64,000 nucleotides of DNA from Enterococcus italicus DSM 15952 (GCF_000185365.1 NZ_GL622241.1:688397-752396), one strand, 5' to 3'; counted from the stretch's first letter, positions 9,213-18,206 are shown. Made by a program: numbers and translations. The notes: generated from the letters alone by a model not told the origin.

Positions 9213-9837
9213 TTCCACTCCTCCAATATGCTACTTTCTTTTGAAGTGCCTGTACCTTTTCCTTCACGTCTATCGCTTTCATAATTTCACTGACAATCGC
9301 CACACCGGCAATCGGGATATCCTGAAATGATGCTAGGTTGTCTTCTTTTATCCCACCAATCGCTACGACCGGTATCTTAACTGCTTGAATCACAGCTTGC
9401 AGTGTCTCAAATGAAGTGACTGGTGTTTGTTTGGTCTGAGTTTCAAACATCGCACCAGTCCCTAAGTAATCGGCACCTTCTTGCTCTGCCTGCCGCGCCC
9501 GTGCTGTCGTTTTGGCCGACACACCTAAAATTTTAGTGGGACCAATCAAGCCTCGCACGACATGGACGGGTAATTCATCATCGCCAATATGGACACCCGT
9601 TGCATCGACAGCTAGACAAATATCCACTCGGTCATCAATAATTAGCGGAATGCCATAACGATCCGTGATTGCTTTGACCTTCAGTGCTTTTTGATAAATC
9701 GCCTGCGTCGTACCCGTCTTTTCTCTTAGTTGGACAATCGTCACGCCAGCTTGACAGGCTTCCTCTACAATTTGTAAAAAGGTCTGATCATCGTAATCGT
9801 AGCTACCTGTGACTAAATATAAACTGTAGTCTGCCAT
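9205..9837 (-). CDS. thiE: Thiamine-phosphate synthase
   Basis: A 210-residue TIM-barrel enzyme that joins HMP-PP and thiazole phosphate to thiamine phosphate. Motifs: VQLREK (about residue 35), [22 protein letters not shown] and [13 protein letters not shown] (diphosphate binding), and VVAIGGI. The ATG follows AGGAGG by six bases and lies inside the end of thiM. The thiamine-phosphate kinase needed to complete the pathway is not in this window. Confidence 0.95.
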   Translation of the reverse strand: MADYSLYLVTGSYDYDDQTFLQIVEEACQAGVTIVQLREKTGTTQAIYQKALKVKAITDRYGIPLIIDDRVDICLAVDATGVHIGDDELPVHVVRGLIGPTKILGVSAKTTARARQAEQEGADYLGTGAMFETQTKQTPVTSFETLQAVIQAVKIPVVAIGGIKEDNLASFQDIPIAGVAIVSEIMKAIDVKEKVQALQKKVAYWRSGNE

Positions 9838-10673
9838 AAGCTACCTCCTCGAATATCTGCCGCCCAATCTACTTGATTCATCAATAAGGACAGCTGATTC
9901 AATGTCTCTTGACGGAAATTAGCCAAGCCAGTCGTGCGCTTCCGCGCTGCTTCTCCGCATAAATTAAAATAACTAACAGCGGTAATCGTCGCTACAAACA
10001 CATCATTTCCGACACCAAGTAATGCGGCAATTAACGCACCCACAATGTCGCCCGTTCCTGTAAAGCGATCCAATTCCGCAACGCCATTTGCCAAAAAGGA
10101 GGCGTGGGTACTTGATACGACCAAATCTTTTTCACCCGTCGCTAAATAGACCGTCCCTGGATGTTGGTTCGCATCAGCTTGCATCGCCTTAGCTAATAAC
10201 AACAACTGCTCCTCCTCTTGGTCTGCAGCACTAGCATCTACTCCCCGCGCACTGCTCTGTAAGCCACAATAGGCACGCATCTCTGAACTATTACCTTTAA
10301 TGACAGTCGGTCGATAGGCAGCTAGCTGATGCGCCAACTCATACCGCAATTCGGTAGCAGCTACCCCAACAAGGTCAATCACAACAGGCGTCTGTGTTTG
10401 CTCAGCAAAACGAGCAGCCGCCAATAAATTCTGCTCTCGCTCCACTGATAAATGCCCGAGATTTAACAGTAAGCTATTGGTTTGATCAAATAATTCCGCA
10501 AATTCACGCGCATCGTCTGCCATAATCGGCTTAGCATCAATATAGAGCAACGCATTGGCCATTGACTCACAGGTGATTTCATTGGTAATGCATTGCACTA
10601 ATGGTGACGTGGTGAGTGGAAAAACACCTTGTGTCAACCGACGAAACGAATCATTGCTATTAAACAGTACCAT
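9813..10673 (-). CDS. thiM: Hydroxyethylthiazole kinase
   Basis: A 286-residue kinase that phosphorylates salvaged thiazole alcohol (HET). It shows the ThiM hallmarks VQCITNEIT near residue 30, [21 protein letters not shown] and the catalytic [13 protein letters not shown] near residue 220. The start overlaps the end of thiW and has GGAGGG upstream; its 3' end overlaps thiE by 25 bases, implying translational coupling. Confidence 0.94.
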   Translation of the reverse strand: MVLFNSNDSFRRLTQGVFPLTTSPLVQCITNEITCESMANALLYIDAKPIMADDAREFAELFDQTNSLLLNLGHLSVEREQNLLAAARFAEQTQTPVVIDLVGVAATELRYELAHQLAAYRPTVIKGNSSEMRAYCGLQSSARGVDASAADQEEEQLLLLAKAMQADANQHPGTVYLATGEKDLVVSSTHASFLANGVAELDRFTGTGDIVGALIAALLGVGNDVFVATITAVSYFNLCGEAARKRTTGLANFRQETLNQLSLLMNQVDWAADIRGGSLWQTTVYI

Positions 10674-11187
10674 TGTTCATCCCTCCAAACAGTCGTTGTA
10701 CTCGTCTAAATGGTTGTGTTTCTTTTAATTTCAACAATACGAAAAAGCCAATAATCGATCCCGAAATCGCTCCACCAAAGAAACGTGGCGTATATAAAAA
10801 CCAATACATGCCTTGCTGGCTACCGGTGAACCAGACCATCACTGGATACGAAAGCAACGAACCAATCAAGCCAGTACCGATAATTTCACCAATCATCGCA
10901 CCCCACACTTTGCCAGTATATTTATAGCCAACACCTGCTAAAAAGGCCCCAAATAATGCCCCCGTCAATGCTAATGGCGGAATACCTAATAATGTCATGC
11001 GAATAACGGCACAGACAAAAGCCATAATAGTCGCATAAAGCGGGCCAAGTAACGTCGCTGCAATGACATTCATCACACTCGACATCGGTGCCATCCCTTC
11101 AATTCGAAACAACGGTGACAACACAACATCTAGTGCAATCATCATGGCTAATAAACTAATTTTTTTGACATTTATCGTTTGCTTCAT
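10660..11187 (-). CDS. thiW: ThiW-type ECF substrate-binding protein, probable thiazole importer
   Basis: A 175-residue, mostly hydrophobic protein with about five to six membrane spans. The N-terminal LLAMMIALDVVLSPLFRIEG and the GMAPMSSVMNVIAATLLGP segment match the ThiW S component of energy-coupling factor transporters. Position directly before thiM, the kinase for its presumed substrate, supports thiazole transport. The general EcfAAT module would be elsewhere, unless it shares ykoC/ykoD. Good GGGGG site before the ATG. Confidence 0.85.
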   Translation of the reverse strand: MKQTINVKKISLLAMMIALDVVLSPLFRIEGMAPMSSVMNVIAATLLGPLYATIMAFVCAVIRMTLLGIPPLALTGALFGAFLAGVGYKYTGKVWGAMIGEIIGTGLIGSLLSYPVMVWFTGSQQGMYWFLYTPRFFGGAISGSIIGFFVLLKLKETQPFRRVQRLFGGMNNGTV

Positions 11188-11191
11188 TTTC

Positions 11192-11872
11192 TTACCCCCT
11201 CATTCCTGCTGGCCATTTTTCCAATTGATAGGCCATCTCCCAAAATGCATATTCCATTTTTGCACTAATGACAAACGCAGTAACCATTTGTTCTTGTTGT
11301 TCTTGCGAACTTTCTTGATACAAGCGATTGAGCAAGGCGCATTCTTTGTCAATGGCACTCTCTTCGCCACCATACGTCTCAATCCACTGCTGGTAATAAG
11401 GATTTGGTGACTGAATGCCAGCTTGCATTAAGGTTTGACCAATCTCAGCATACAACCAAGAACACGGTAACAGACTCGCAGCGGTCACCCAATCATTGGC
11501 CTCTACTAATTGCCGATACATGTGTGACACATAATGATAGGCAGTTGGCGCAATCGCGGTCTCCTGCAGTTCTTTTTCATCAATCCCCAGTTGTTGAAAA
11601 AAATGCGCCCGTACTTGTAGTTCCCCTTCAGCTAAATGAGCCCCATTTTCCCGCATTTGCTCTGCTAACTCAGGAATCGCCGTCCGCTCAGCTACCAGTG
11701 CATACAGACGAGCAAAGTGCGTCAAATAATAGCAATCTTGAATCAAATAATAACGAAATTTCTCCATTGGCAATGTGCCAGCCTGTAACTCTGTCAGAAA
11801 TGGATGCAGAAAGCTCCCTTCCCAATAAGGTTTTGTTTGCGCTCTAACAATCTCGGTAAATAACACGCTCAT
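11192..11872 (-). CDS. tenA: Aminopyrimidine aminohydrolase / thiaminase II
   Basis: A 226-residue all-helical TenA enzyme that releases HMP from degraded thiamine (formylaminopyrimidine products) or from thiamine. The family Cys lies in PCSWLYAEIG (about residue 135) and the C-terminal AKMEYAFWEMAY holds the conserved Glu. The ATG at 11872 overlaps the TGA of ykoC (ATGA), so coupled translation is likely; the longer frame has no ribosome site. With thiD it feeds the pyrimidine branch. Confidence 0.92.
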   Translation of the reverse strand: MSVLFTEIVRAQTKPYWEGSFLHPFLTELQAGTLPMEKFRYYLIQDCYYLTHFARLYALVAERTAIPELAEQMRENGAHLAEGELQVRAHFFQQLGIDEKELQETAIAPTAYHYVSHMYRQLVEANDWVTAASLLPCSWLYAEIGQTLMQAGIQSPNPYYQQWIETYGGEESAIDKECALLNRLYQESSQEQQEQMVTAFVISAKMEYAFWEMAYQLEKWPAGMRG

Positions 11873-12534
11873 CTCACCACACTCTCTACTATTAATAAAC
11901 CATTGCCCACAAGAATAAATACCATTGCCCAGATACTTGCAGACCGAGCTAGATGCCATTTTTCAAAATGAGTCCGCGTCCCATTCTCCATAAATCCCCG
12001 CGAATACATCGCCTCCGTATACCGATCACGCCAATTCATCGCTAAGAAAATCGTCTTCACATAATAATATGCTGACCATGGATAAAGCCGCTTTCCTCTT
12101 AAGAGACTCGCATCCCGCATATCGCTGACTTCGCGTCGTATCTCTGGTGCGGCATGCACGACGACTAAGATTCCGTAGACAAACGTCGGCGGTACTCGAT
12201 ATTGCTCCAACACCAATAAACATTCTTCAAAATCAACTCCTGCGACAAAAACAAGGCCCAATGCCGCAAATGCATACGTCCGAGTCAATAAGACCCACGC
12301 ATCTGATAGACCATCTCCTTGAATCATCACCGACCAAAACGTCGTAATCGCTGGAATAAAAGGAAACAATAGTAAGACCCATATGAAGCCCCATTTTCTC
12401 GTCACAAAGAAATAACCCAACACGACAAGGAACAAATACACATTCAACCAAACCGAATACGTGAACGAGACTTCAATCGTAAAAAAGAACACCGCAAAGA
12501 TAATTGCAGGTATCGCAGTGATTTTCTCTTCCAT
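11869..12534 (-). CDS. ykoC: ECF-type transmembrane component of the HMP/thiamine transporter
   Basis: A 221-residue integral membrane T component that links the S protein YkoE to the ATPase YkoD. It has several hydrophobic spans and the coupling-helix motif near the C-terminus (YTEAMYSRGF), typical of EcfT/CbiQ proteins. ATG overlaps the TGA of the ATPase gene (ATGA); AGGAGG lies ten bases upstream, inside ykoD. Substrate assignment follows from the operon. Confidence 0.87.
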   Translation of the reverse strand: MEEKITAIPAIIFAVFFFTIEVSFTYSVWLNVYLFLVVLGYFFVTRKWGFIWVLLLFPFIPAITTFWSVMIQGDGLSDAWVLLTRTYAFAALGLVFVAGVDFEECLLVLEQYRVPPTFVYGILVVVHAAPEIRREVSDMRDASLLRGKRLYPWSAYYYVKTIFLAMNWRDRYTEAMYSRGFMENGTRTHFEKWHLARSASIWAMVFILVGNGLLIVESVVR

Positions 12535-13892
12535 CAGTGCACCACCTCCTGTAATTTCTGCTCAGATAGATGCATATGATGCTCACTCACACCTACTAAC
12601 GGTTCAAGACGATGAGAGACGATTAAAAAATTCGTCTGCTCTTTTTTTTGGGCAAGCCAGTCCACAAAGTACTGACACGCACGCGCATCCAAGCCAGTAA
12701 ATGGTTCATCCAATAGTAAAAACTTGCGCTCTAAACTCAACATCGTAATCAGCTGGATCATCTTTTTTTGTCCTTCGCTTAGCTGATAGAGGCCCCGGTT
12801 CAGTAAATGCTGGATCCCCAGCTCTTCCATCGCTTGAAGTTGCCGCTGCTTAATCGCTTCACTCGGCTCTTTCGGAAATGCCAACTCTTGATCCACGTGT
12901 AACGTGACAAATTGCTGCTCCGCATGTTGCACCGCTAGTGTCATTTGCTCATACAACTTCTGTTTCCCAAAGCGACGGGATAGTTTCTTGTCTTCTAAAA
13001 ACATCGCGCCGGTGTATGGATGCAGCTGCACCATCGCCCGCAATAAGGTCGATTTCCCGACGCCATTTTCACCGGTCAGCGTAGTAATTCCTTGCTTAAA
13101 CGCCACAGTTTGAGGTGTTACTAATGGTTTCGTTCCTTGATGAAGTGCCACTTGTTGCAAGGTAAAAAGCGTCGTCTGTGACGCATTTGCTTGTGTGAGC
13201 TTGCCGAGCGGTTGCTGCGTTGCTAATTGCGACACAGATTGCTCTGTCAGCTGCCCACCTTCCATTCGGATAAAGCGATCGACGAAAGGAGCGTAGTCGG
13301 TCAACTCATGATCAGCAATCAAGATTAGTCTTCCTTGATTACGTAGATCGGCCAATTTTTTAATCAACCATTTTCTTGACAGCGGATCAACACTAGCGAA
13401 TGGTTCATCTAGTAGTAAGATAGGGGCATTCATCGCTAACAACACCGTCAAGGCCGCTCGTTGCTTCTCCCCACCAGATAGTGTCACCAACTCTTGATAC
13501 AGCAGGGACTCCATCTTCATTTCATGAATCGCCTTGTCCATCCGATCCTTTGCTTCTGCAATCGCAATGCCGCTATTCTCCATAGCAAACATCAGCTCTC
13601 TGCGGAGCGTCCGCATGGTGAATTGCTGACTAGGATTTTGAAACATCAACCCAATTTGTTGAGCTTTTTCTGTCATGGTTCGTTGCGCATTGTTTTGCCC
13701 GTTCACCAAGATTTCTCCCTGATAGGTCGATCCGTCAAACCCAGCCACCGTATGGAGCAATGTCGTCTTCCCGCAGCCGCTATCACCTGTCAACAGAACA
13801 AATGAGCCTGCCGAAAAGTCGGCTGATAATTGATTGATAATAGTAGTAGCTTCTTTTTGAACAACTAACTCGTTTATCTCGATGCCTTTCAT
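12534..13892 (-). CDS. ykoD: Duplicated ABC ATPase of the HMP/thiamine ECF transporter
   Basis: A 452-residue protein with two fused ABC domains. First domain: Walker A GDSGCGKTT (about residue 38), signature LSGGEKQR, Walker B ILLLDEP. Second: Walker A GENGVGKST (about 275), signature LSEGQKKM, Walker B FLLLDEP. The ATG at 13892 overlaps the ykoE stop (TAATG); the longer frame reads through ykoE and is spurious. It powers import by YkoE-YkoC. Confidence 0.9.
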   Translation of the reverse strand: MKGIEINELVVQKEATTIINQLSADFSAGSFVLLTGDSGCGKTTLLHTVAGFDGSTYQGEILVNGQNNAQRTMTEKAQQIGLMFQNPSQQFTMRTLRRELMFAMENSGIAIAEAKDRMDKAIHEMKMESLLYQELVTLSGGEKQRAALTVLLAMNAPILLLDEPFASVDPLSRKWLIKKLADLRNQGRLILIADHELTDYAPFVDRFIRMEGGQLTEQSVSQLATQQPLGKLTQANASQTTLFTLQQVALHQGTKPLVTPQTVAFKQGITTLTGENGVGKSTLLRAMVQLHPYTGAMFLEDKKLSRRFGKQKLYEQMTLAVQHAEQQFVTLHVDQELAFPKEPSEAIKQRQLQAMEELGIQHLLNRGLYQLSEGQKKMIQLITMLSLERKFLLLDEPFTGLDARACQYFVDWLAQKKEQTNFLIVSHRLEPLVGVSEHHMHLSEQKLQEVVH

Positions 13893-14458
13893 TAATGCGA
13901 CACACTCAATCCTTGTGCCTTGTGGAAAAGAGTCACAATTTGTTTCGTCAAAAAGATACCAAAGAAGCACACCGATGCAAAACGCACCACAAACAAGGCC
14001 ACTACCATCCAAAAGCCATAAGTAGCATAACCGTATTTAAAGAATTCATAGATAAAGCTAAACACTGTCGTTCCAATCGCACCATAAAACAATGGCAGCG
14101 TATCATAGCGACGGTAACCAGTAGCCATAAATCCTACTTCTGTCCCCATTCCTTGAATAAACCCTGAGATTAATACACTCGCCCCAAAGTAAGAGCCATA
14201 CAGCATTTCTGCTAACGCGGCGAAAACTTCACCTAATACTGCACTTCCCATTTTTGGGATTAACATACCTGCTACCGGTGCTGCCATGACCCACAGCCCA
14301 AATAAAATTTCATTTGCAAAAGGTGAGAAGCCAAATGGTGTCAATGCTGCTTCAAGTAACGCATAAAGTACGCCGGCCCCCATAAATACCGCCCCAAATA
14401 AAAATGCCAGTAAGGCTAAAAATACAACTTGTGGTAATGTCCACTTCGCTTTTTCCAT
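13892..14458 (-). CDS. ykoE: YkoE-like S component for HMP/thiamine
   Basis: A 188-residue membrane protein with about six spans, first gene of the operon. Sequence and position match YkoE, the substrate-binding component of the YkoEDC transporter. The ATG at 14458 is preceded by AAAGGGG, which is also the 3' arm of the leader terminator, so its ribosome site is buried when the terminator forms. A TTG one codon upstream is less likely. Under TPP riboswitch control. Confidence 0.88.
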   Translation of the reverse strand: MEKAKWTLPQVVFLALLAFLFGAVFMGAGVLYALLEAALTPFGFSPFANEILFGLWVMAAPVAGMLIPKMGSAVLGEVFAALAEMLYGSYFGASVLISGFIQGMGTEVGFMATGYRRYDTLPLFYGAIGTTVFSFIYEFFKYGYATYGFWMVVALFVVRFASVCFFGIFLTKQIVTLFHKAQGLSVSH

Positions 14459-14466
14459 CAAAAAAA

Positions 14467-14508
14467 CCCCTTTTCTTTTTCCTAACTAACTAAAGGAACA
14501 AAAAGGGG
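14467..14508 (-). terminator. Riboswitch terminator that also hides the ykoE ribosome site
   Basis: On the minus strand CCCCTTTT plus TGTTCC, loop, GGAAAAAG plus AAAGGGG, then seven T before the ATG. It is the likely expression platform: the AAAGGGG arm is the Shine-Dalgarno site. Confidence 0.8.
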
Positions 14509-14528
14509 CGAGAGCAAACCATCCAAAA

Positions 14529-14559
14529 TACCCGTCAATGAACTAGTCACTAACGGGTA
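14529..14559 (-). promoter_or_regulatory. Second leader hairpin between aptamer and terminator
   Basis: TACCCGTTAGTGA, loop CTAG, TTCATTGACGGGTA: 13 pairs including two G-U, followed by TTTT. It could be a first terminator or part of the switching path. Confidence 0.6.
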
Positions 14560-14578
14560 CGATCTTATGATTTAAACG

Positions 14579-14650
14579 ACATTTCCCTGCGACAGCATTA
14601 ACTGCATCAGGTTCAATGGGTATAATCTCAGCTTTACGCACCCCAAATGT
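14579..14650 (-). promoter_or_regulatory. TPP riboswitch (THI box)
   Basis: Minus strand carries the full set of conserved blocks in order: GGGGTGC, AGCTGAGA, ACCC (within TATACCC), GAACCTGAT, GTTAATGCTG, CG and AGGGA. Closing stem P1 is ACATTT/AAATGT at 14,579-14,584 and 14,645-14,650. It precedes the thiamine operon, which it should switch off when TPP is plentiful. Confidence 0.96.
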
Positions 14651-14672
14651 TTCTTTATTTAATTGTGAAGTT

Positions 14673-14678
14673 ATTATA
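14673..14678 (-). promoter_or_regulatory. Extended -10 promoter of the thiamine operon
   Basis: TATAAT on the minus strand with an upstream TGG (extended -10) and no good -35. Transcription would begin about 15 bases before the aptamer. Confidence 0.55.
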
Positions 14679-14787
14679 CCATGTATTTTTCACAAAGACT
14701 AGAAAACCTTTCCAATTTTTTCTCAAAAAATATGCCAGCGTACTTTTAAGCTGGAATCCAGCAACGAAACAGTCTGACCGACAACAA

Positions 14788-14870
14788 AAAGCTCAGAAAA
14801 TACCAAAGTTTGAGGAACAACTTTGGTATTTTCTGAGCTCTTAGCTTATAGTTAGTGCTATCTCAGCCTG
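14788..14870 (-). repeat. Hairpin-terminator repeat, copy B
   Basis: Perfect 21-bp stem (14,790-14,810 with 14,819-14,839), loop TGAGGAAC. The flank 14,840-14,870 (AGCTTATAGTTAGTGCTAT, then CTCAGCC) leads to the glnK stop codon. It should terminate amtB-glnK. Confidence 0.85.
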
Positions 14871-14877
14871 TTAATCA

Positions 14878-15225
14878 TTAAATTGCGGATTCTCCACGTT
14901 CCCCTGTACGAATGCGGACCGCTTCTTCTACTGGGTAGACAAAGATTTTGCCATCGCCAACGTTTCCAGTCTGGCATGTTTTGACGATTAAATCAATCAT
15001 TTGTTCCACACATTTGTCTTCTAATACAAATCCCACTTTAATCTTCGGCACAAACGAAGTGATGACTTCTTGACCACGAACATAGTCTTTCAATCCTTTT
15101 TGATGCCCAAATCCTAATACTTGGGTCACCGTCATACCGATTGGATTTTCTTCAAATGTGTTTAGCATCGCGTCTTTTAAATCATCTAACGTTTCTTGTC
15201 GAATAATTGCCTCGATTTTTTTCAT
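14878..15225 (-). CDS. glnK: P-II nitrogen regulatory protein
   Basis: A 115-residue P-II trimer subunit that binds ATP, ADP and 2-oxoglutarate and gates AmtB. Motifs: MTVTQVLGFGHQKG, the T-loop, TCQTGNVGDGKIFV and the C-terminal RIRTGERGESAI. In the T-loop (KDYVRGQEVITSFVPK) the tyrosine that is uridylylated in enteric P-II proteins is Val, so covalent modification there is impossible. AGGAGGAG precedes the ATG. Directly downstream of amtB, the classic pair. Confidence 0.95.
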   Translation of the reverse strand: MKKIEAIIRQETLDDLKDAMLNTFEENPIGMTVTQVLGFGHQKGLKDYVRGQEVITSFVPKIKVGFVLEDKCVEQMIDLIVKTCQTGNVGDGKIFVYPVEEAVRIRTGERGESAI

Positions 15226-15250
15226 AGCGCTCCTCCTCGTTTATCTGATT

Positions 15251-16468
15251 TTAAGAATCTAGTCCCATAAATGTTGGGTAGGCACTTTCATCATGTTCAC
15301 TGCGATCTAAGCCAAGCGCTTCATCTTTCGCTGATACACGAATCGGCATAATCAGTTTCACAATCGAAATGATAATAAAGCTAGCAACACCTACATAAAC
15401 AATCGTGATGACTGTTGCTTCTAATTGAGCGACAAACAAATCAACACCACCATAGAGCAAGCCAGTGCTACCATTTACTGCTGGATCAGCGAAAATCCCT
15501 GTCACGATTGAACCAAAAATTCCACCCATACCATGACAACCAAATGCATCCAACGAATCATCGAAGCCTAATTTTTGTTTAATAATCGAAATGCTATAGT
15601 AACAAAACGGACTAACTAATAAGCCAATCACGATGGAAGACCAGATAGAGACAAAGCCAGCACCTGGTGTAATCGCAACTAATCCGACAACCCCACCGGT
15701 ACATGCACCTACAAGTGTTGGTTTACCAGTAGAAAATCGTTCCACCGCCATCCAAGAAAGCATCGCTGCAGCTGCAGCAGTATTTGTTGTTAAGAAAGCT
15801 TGAATTGCAACGCCATCAGCTGCCAAAGCAGATCCGGCATTAAAAGCAAACCAACCAAACCATAAAAAGCCAGTTCCTAAAACGACGAAAGGAATATTAT
15901 GTGGACGATATTCCGCTTGTTTAAACTCACGACGTTGACCTAATACTAAACACAAAATCAATCCAGATAAACCAGAGCTGATATGAACAACTGTCCCACC
16001 AGCGAAGTCAATGGCACCTAGCCCAGCGATAAAACCGCCGCCCCATACCATGTGGGCCATTGGTGCATAGACAACAACTAACCAAATTGCCAAGAATAAG
16101 AAAATTGCTGGGAATCTCATCCGACCAACAACCGAACCTGTAATAATAGCTGCCGTAATTAATGAAAACATCATTTGGAATATAGCGAATAAGCCATCCG
16201 GAATGCCGCTACCTTCTGTCATGGATACGCCTTGGAAAAAGATATTATGTAGATTCCCTACAAAAGTCCCATCTCCACTAAATGAAAGCGAATAGCCGAC
16301 TGCTACCCAGATGATTGAAGCAAGCCCCATCGTTCCAATTGACATCATCATGGTGTTTAAAATATTTTTTCTTCGTTCTAATCCTCCGTAAAAAAATGCG
16401 AGTGCCGGTGTCATAATAAAGACCATTGCACTACAAATGAGAATAAATGCGATATTTCCTGTTTCCAT
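15251..16468 (-). CDS. amtB: Ammonium transporter
   Basis: A 405-residue Amt channel with 11 expected spans. Typical segments are MTPALAFFYGGLERRKN near residue 20, DFAGGTVVHISSG (first pore His region) and DAFGCHGMGGIFG (second pore His). The ATG at 16468 has AAGGGAG upstream and gives the usual METGN start; the longer frame adds 23 residues without a site. A GlnR box lies 49 bases upstream, so expression should rise under nitrogen limitation. Confidence 0.95.
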   Translation of the reverse strand: METGNIAFILICSAMVFIMTPALAFFYGGLERRKNILNTMMMSIGTMGLASIIWVAVGYSLSFSGDGTFVGNLHNIFFQGVSMTEGSGIPDGLFAIFQMMFSLITAAIITGSVVGRMRFPAIFLFLAIWLVVVYAPMAHMVWGGGFIAGLGAIDFAGGTVVHISSGLSGLILCLVLGQRREFKQAEYRPHNIPFVVLGTGFLWFGWFAFNAGSALAADGVAIQAFLTTNTAAAAAMLSWMAVERFSTGKPTLVGACTGGVVGLVAITPGAGFVSIWSSIVIGLLVSPFCYYSISIIKQKLGFDDSLDAFGCHGMGGIFGSIVTGIFADPAVNGSTGLLYGGVDLFVAQLEATVITIVYVGVASFIIISIVKLIMPIRVSAKDEALGLDRSEHDESAYPTFMGLDS

Positions 16469-16516
16469 AGACTTGACTCCCTTCAACGTTTCAATGATTG
16501 GTTTTTTTATCTTCCA

Positions 16517-16533
16517 TGTTAGATATACTAACA
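16517..16533. promoter_or_regulatory. GlnR box upstream of amtB
   Basis: TGTTAGATATACTAACA fits the GlnR/TnrA consensus TGTNA-N7-TNACA exactly and is a near-perfect palindrome. Confidence 0.85.
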
Positions 16534-16641
16534 TCATTTATGAGGGAAAACTAGCTATTTTTTCATCAAACTTACAGAAAACAAGTTAAAATACAAATTG
16601 CGAACACTAAAACTAATAATATTCTGTATTTTGTCCATATA

Positions 16642-16681
16642 ATTAAAAAAATTTAGGAGCAGCTAGTAGCTGTTCCTAAAT
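16642..16681 (-). terminator. Terminator of the carbohydrate-binding-domain gene
   Basis: ATTTAGGAGCAGCT, loop AGT, AGCTGTTCCTAAAT (one wobble), followed on the minus strand by seven T. Confidence 0.8.
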
Positions 16682-16715
16682 ATGATAGATTTCTTTACAT
16701 TGAAATTCTTACAAT

Positions 16716-17720
16716 CTAGTTACGACCTCGTCCACCACCGCCAAACGAATTAGTGGAAGCTGCTGAACCATCTTGTGAAACATTGGTGACAGTCGATGTT
16801 AAATCCAATGTCCCTAATTGCGTCCCACCTGAAACAATGCCATCTACTGAAAGACCGTTTGTCGCATCGCCACTAAGCGTTCCACCTTTCACCAAGACGT
16901 AGCTTTCATTCGTCGATAACTTCACTGTGGCAATAACCAAGTGTTGGAATTCTTTGGTCAGACTGACAGCAATAATCGTATTTCCTGTACTGTCTTTCAA
17001 GCTAATTAATGTATCGACACTTTGCGTACTATCAAAGTAAATACCAACTGACGTGACAGTCGACTTATCGCTGACATTTTCAGCCATATCTGTCGTACCT
17101 GACGCCACGAGCGTTCCACCCATTAACGTAAAGTCACCATTGTAGTCTAGCGCACCATTACCTCCTTGTGTCGGTCCATATACCGCCACCGTTCCACCAG
17201 ACATTTTGATATTACCGTTACTATCTAAACCGTCACCTTCTGCATCGATCGTGATAGTACCGCCAGTGATTGTGATTTCTTTGCTGTCATCAGATGACTC
17301 ACCTCCACCACCGAAGGAATCTTGACCAAATTGACCGCCACTTGATGAGTCACTGCCGCCAGCTGCATTAATCCCATCATCGCTTGCCGTAACTGAGACT
17401 GTGCCGCCACTAATGGCAACCACGCTACCTTCCAAGCCTTCATACGAATTTTGAATCGTCACAATACCGTCTGAAATCGTCGTTGTATCATCTGCATGGA
17501 CACCGTCATCTCCTGATTGAGCCGTTACGATTGCACCAGATAGGGTCACATTGCCATTGGCGTGTACACTATCGCCAGCACTATTGATAGTAATTGTATC
17601 ACTAACTAACTCGATATTGCCGCCAGCTTTTAATCCTTTGTAGCTTTCATCCACACTTACGGAAGAATCATCATAGCCATCTGCCGTCTGAATGGTGACT
17701 TTTACGGCTTCCGCAGTACT
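16716..17720 (-). pseudogene. 5'-truncated Cthe_2159-like carbohydrate-binding-domain protein
   Basis: C-terminal part of a secreted right-handed beta-helix protein. It has repeating units such as ITINSAGDSVHANGNV, VSVTASDDGINA and ITIDAEGDGLDSNG, Gly/Ser-rich loops and a GGGGRGRN tail, as in the Cthe_2159 family linked to exopolysaccharide and biofilm loci. No signal peptide remains. The only start codon is a GTG at 17654, inside the beta-helix. In-frame protein-like sequence continues upstream of it (TADGYDDSSVSV preceded by ASTAEAVKVTIQ) to about 17,720, where it meets the opposite-strand gene. Full-length relatives are several hundred residues longer. A stable product is doubtful. Confidence 0.75.
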
Positions 17721-18206
17721 GGCTTTGTTATGAGAAACGGCACGCTGTATCGCGATACTGCTAATGGCGATACCGATGCACTCGTCATCGATAAAAACGG
17801 TGACTTCTCTATCGTCAATGAAGCAACGACCGACGCTTCAGAACTAACGGACGCCGAACAAATTCTATCATTTGGTCCTTCTTTGGTCGAAGATGGGGAG
17901 ATCACTGTCAATGAGTCCTCCGAAGTGTCGCAATCGATGACGAGCAATCCGCGGACTGCAATTGGTCAAGTCGGTGAAAACCATTACGTCATCATCGTGT
18001 CAGAAGGTCGGACCGATTCCAGCGAAGGCCTTTCACTCTATGAATTAGCCGAAGAAATGAAAGAAGCCGGCGCCACGACCGCCTATAACCTTGATGGTGG
18101 CGGCTCATCGACACTATATTTTAATGGCAAAGTCGTCAACCAAACAGTCGGCGGTAGCCAAAATAGTAGCGAACGCGAAGTCAGCGACATCATATACTTT
18201 AAATAA
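17721..18206 (+). pseudogene. 5'-truncated phosphodiester glycosidase family protein (NAGPA domain)
   Basis: C-terminal half, about 160 residues, of a NAGPA-domain protein; intact members have around 300 or more residues plus a signal or membrane anchor. The conserved end is intact: NPRTAIGQ, VIIVSEGRTDSSEGLSL, and the active-site segment TTAYNLDGGGSSTLYF. The first ATG (17730) is internal to the domain and has no ribosome site. The upstream end meets the truncated carbohydrate-binding gene head to head, so both lost their 5' parts in one event. AGGAGGG just past the stop codon was probably the ribosome site of the next gene. Confidence 0.75.

Noticed and set aside
17702-17947. Minus-strand 81-codon frame opposite the NAGPA fragment
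   Set aside because: Antisense shadow of a recognisable coding sequence, with no ribosome site and a low-complexity Ser-rich product.
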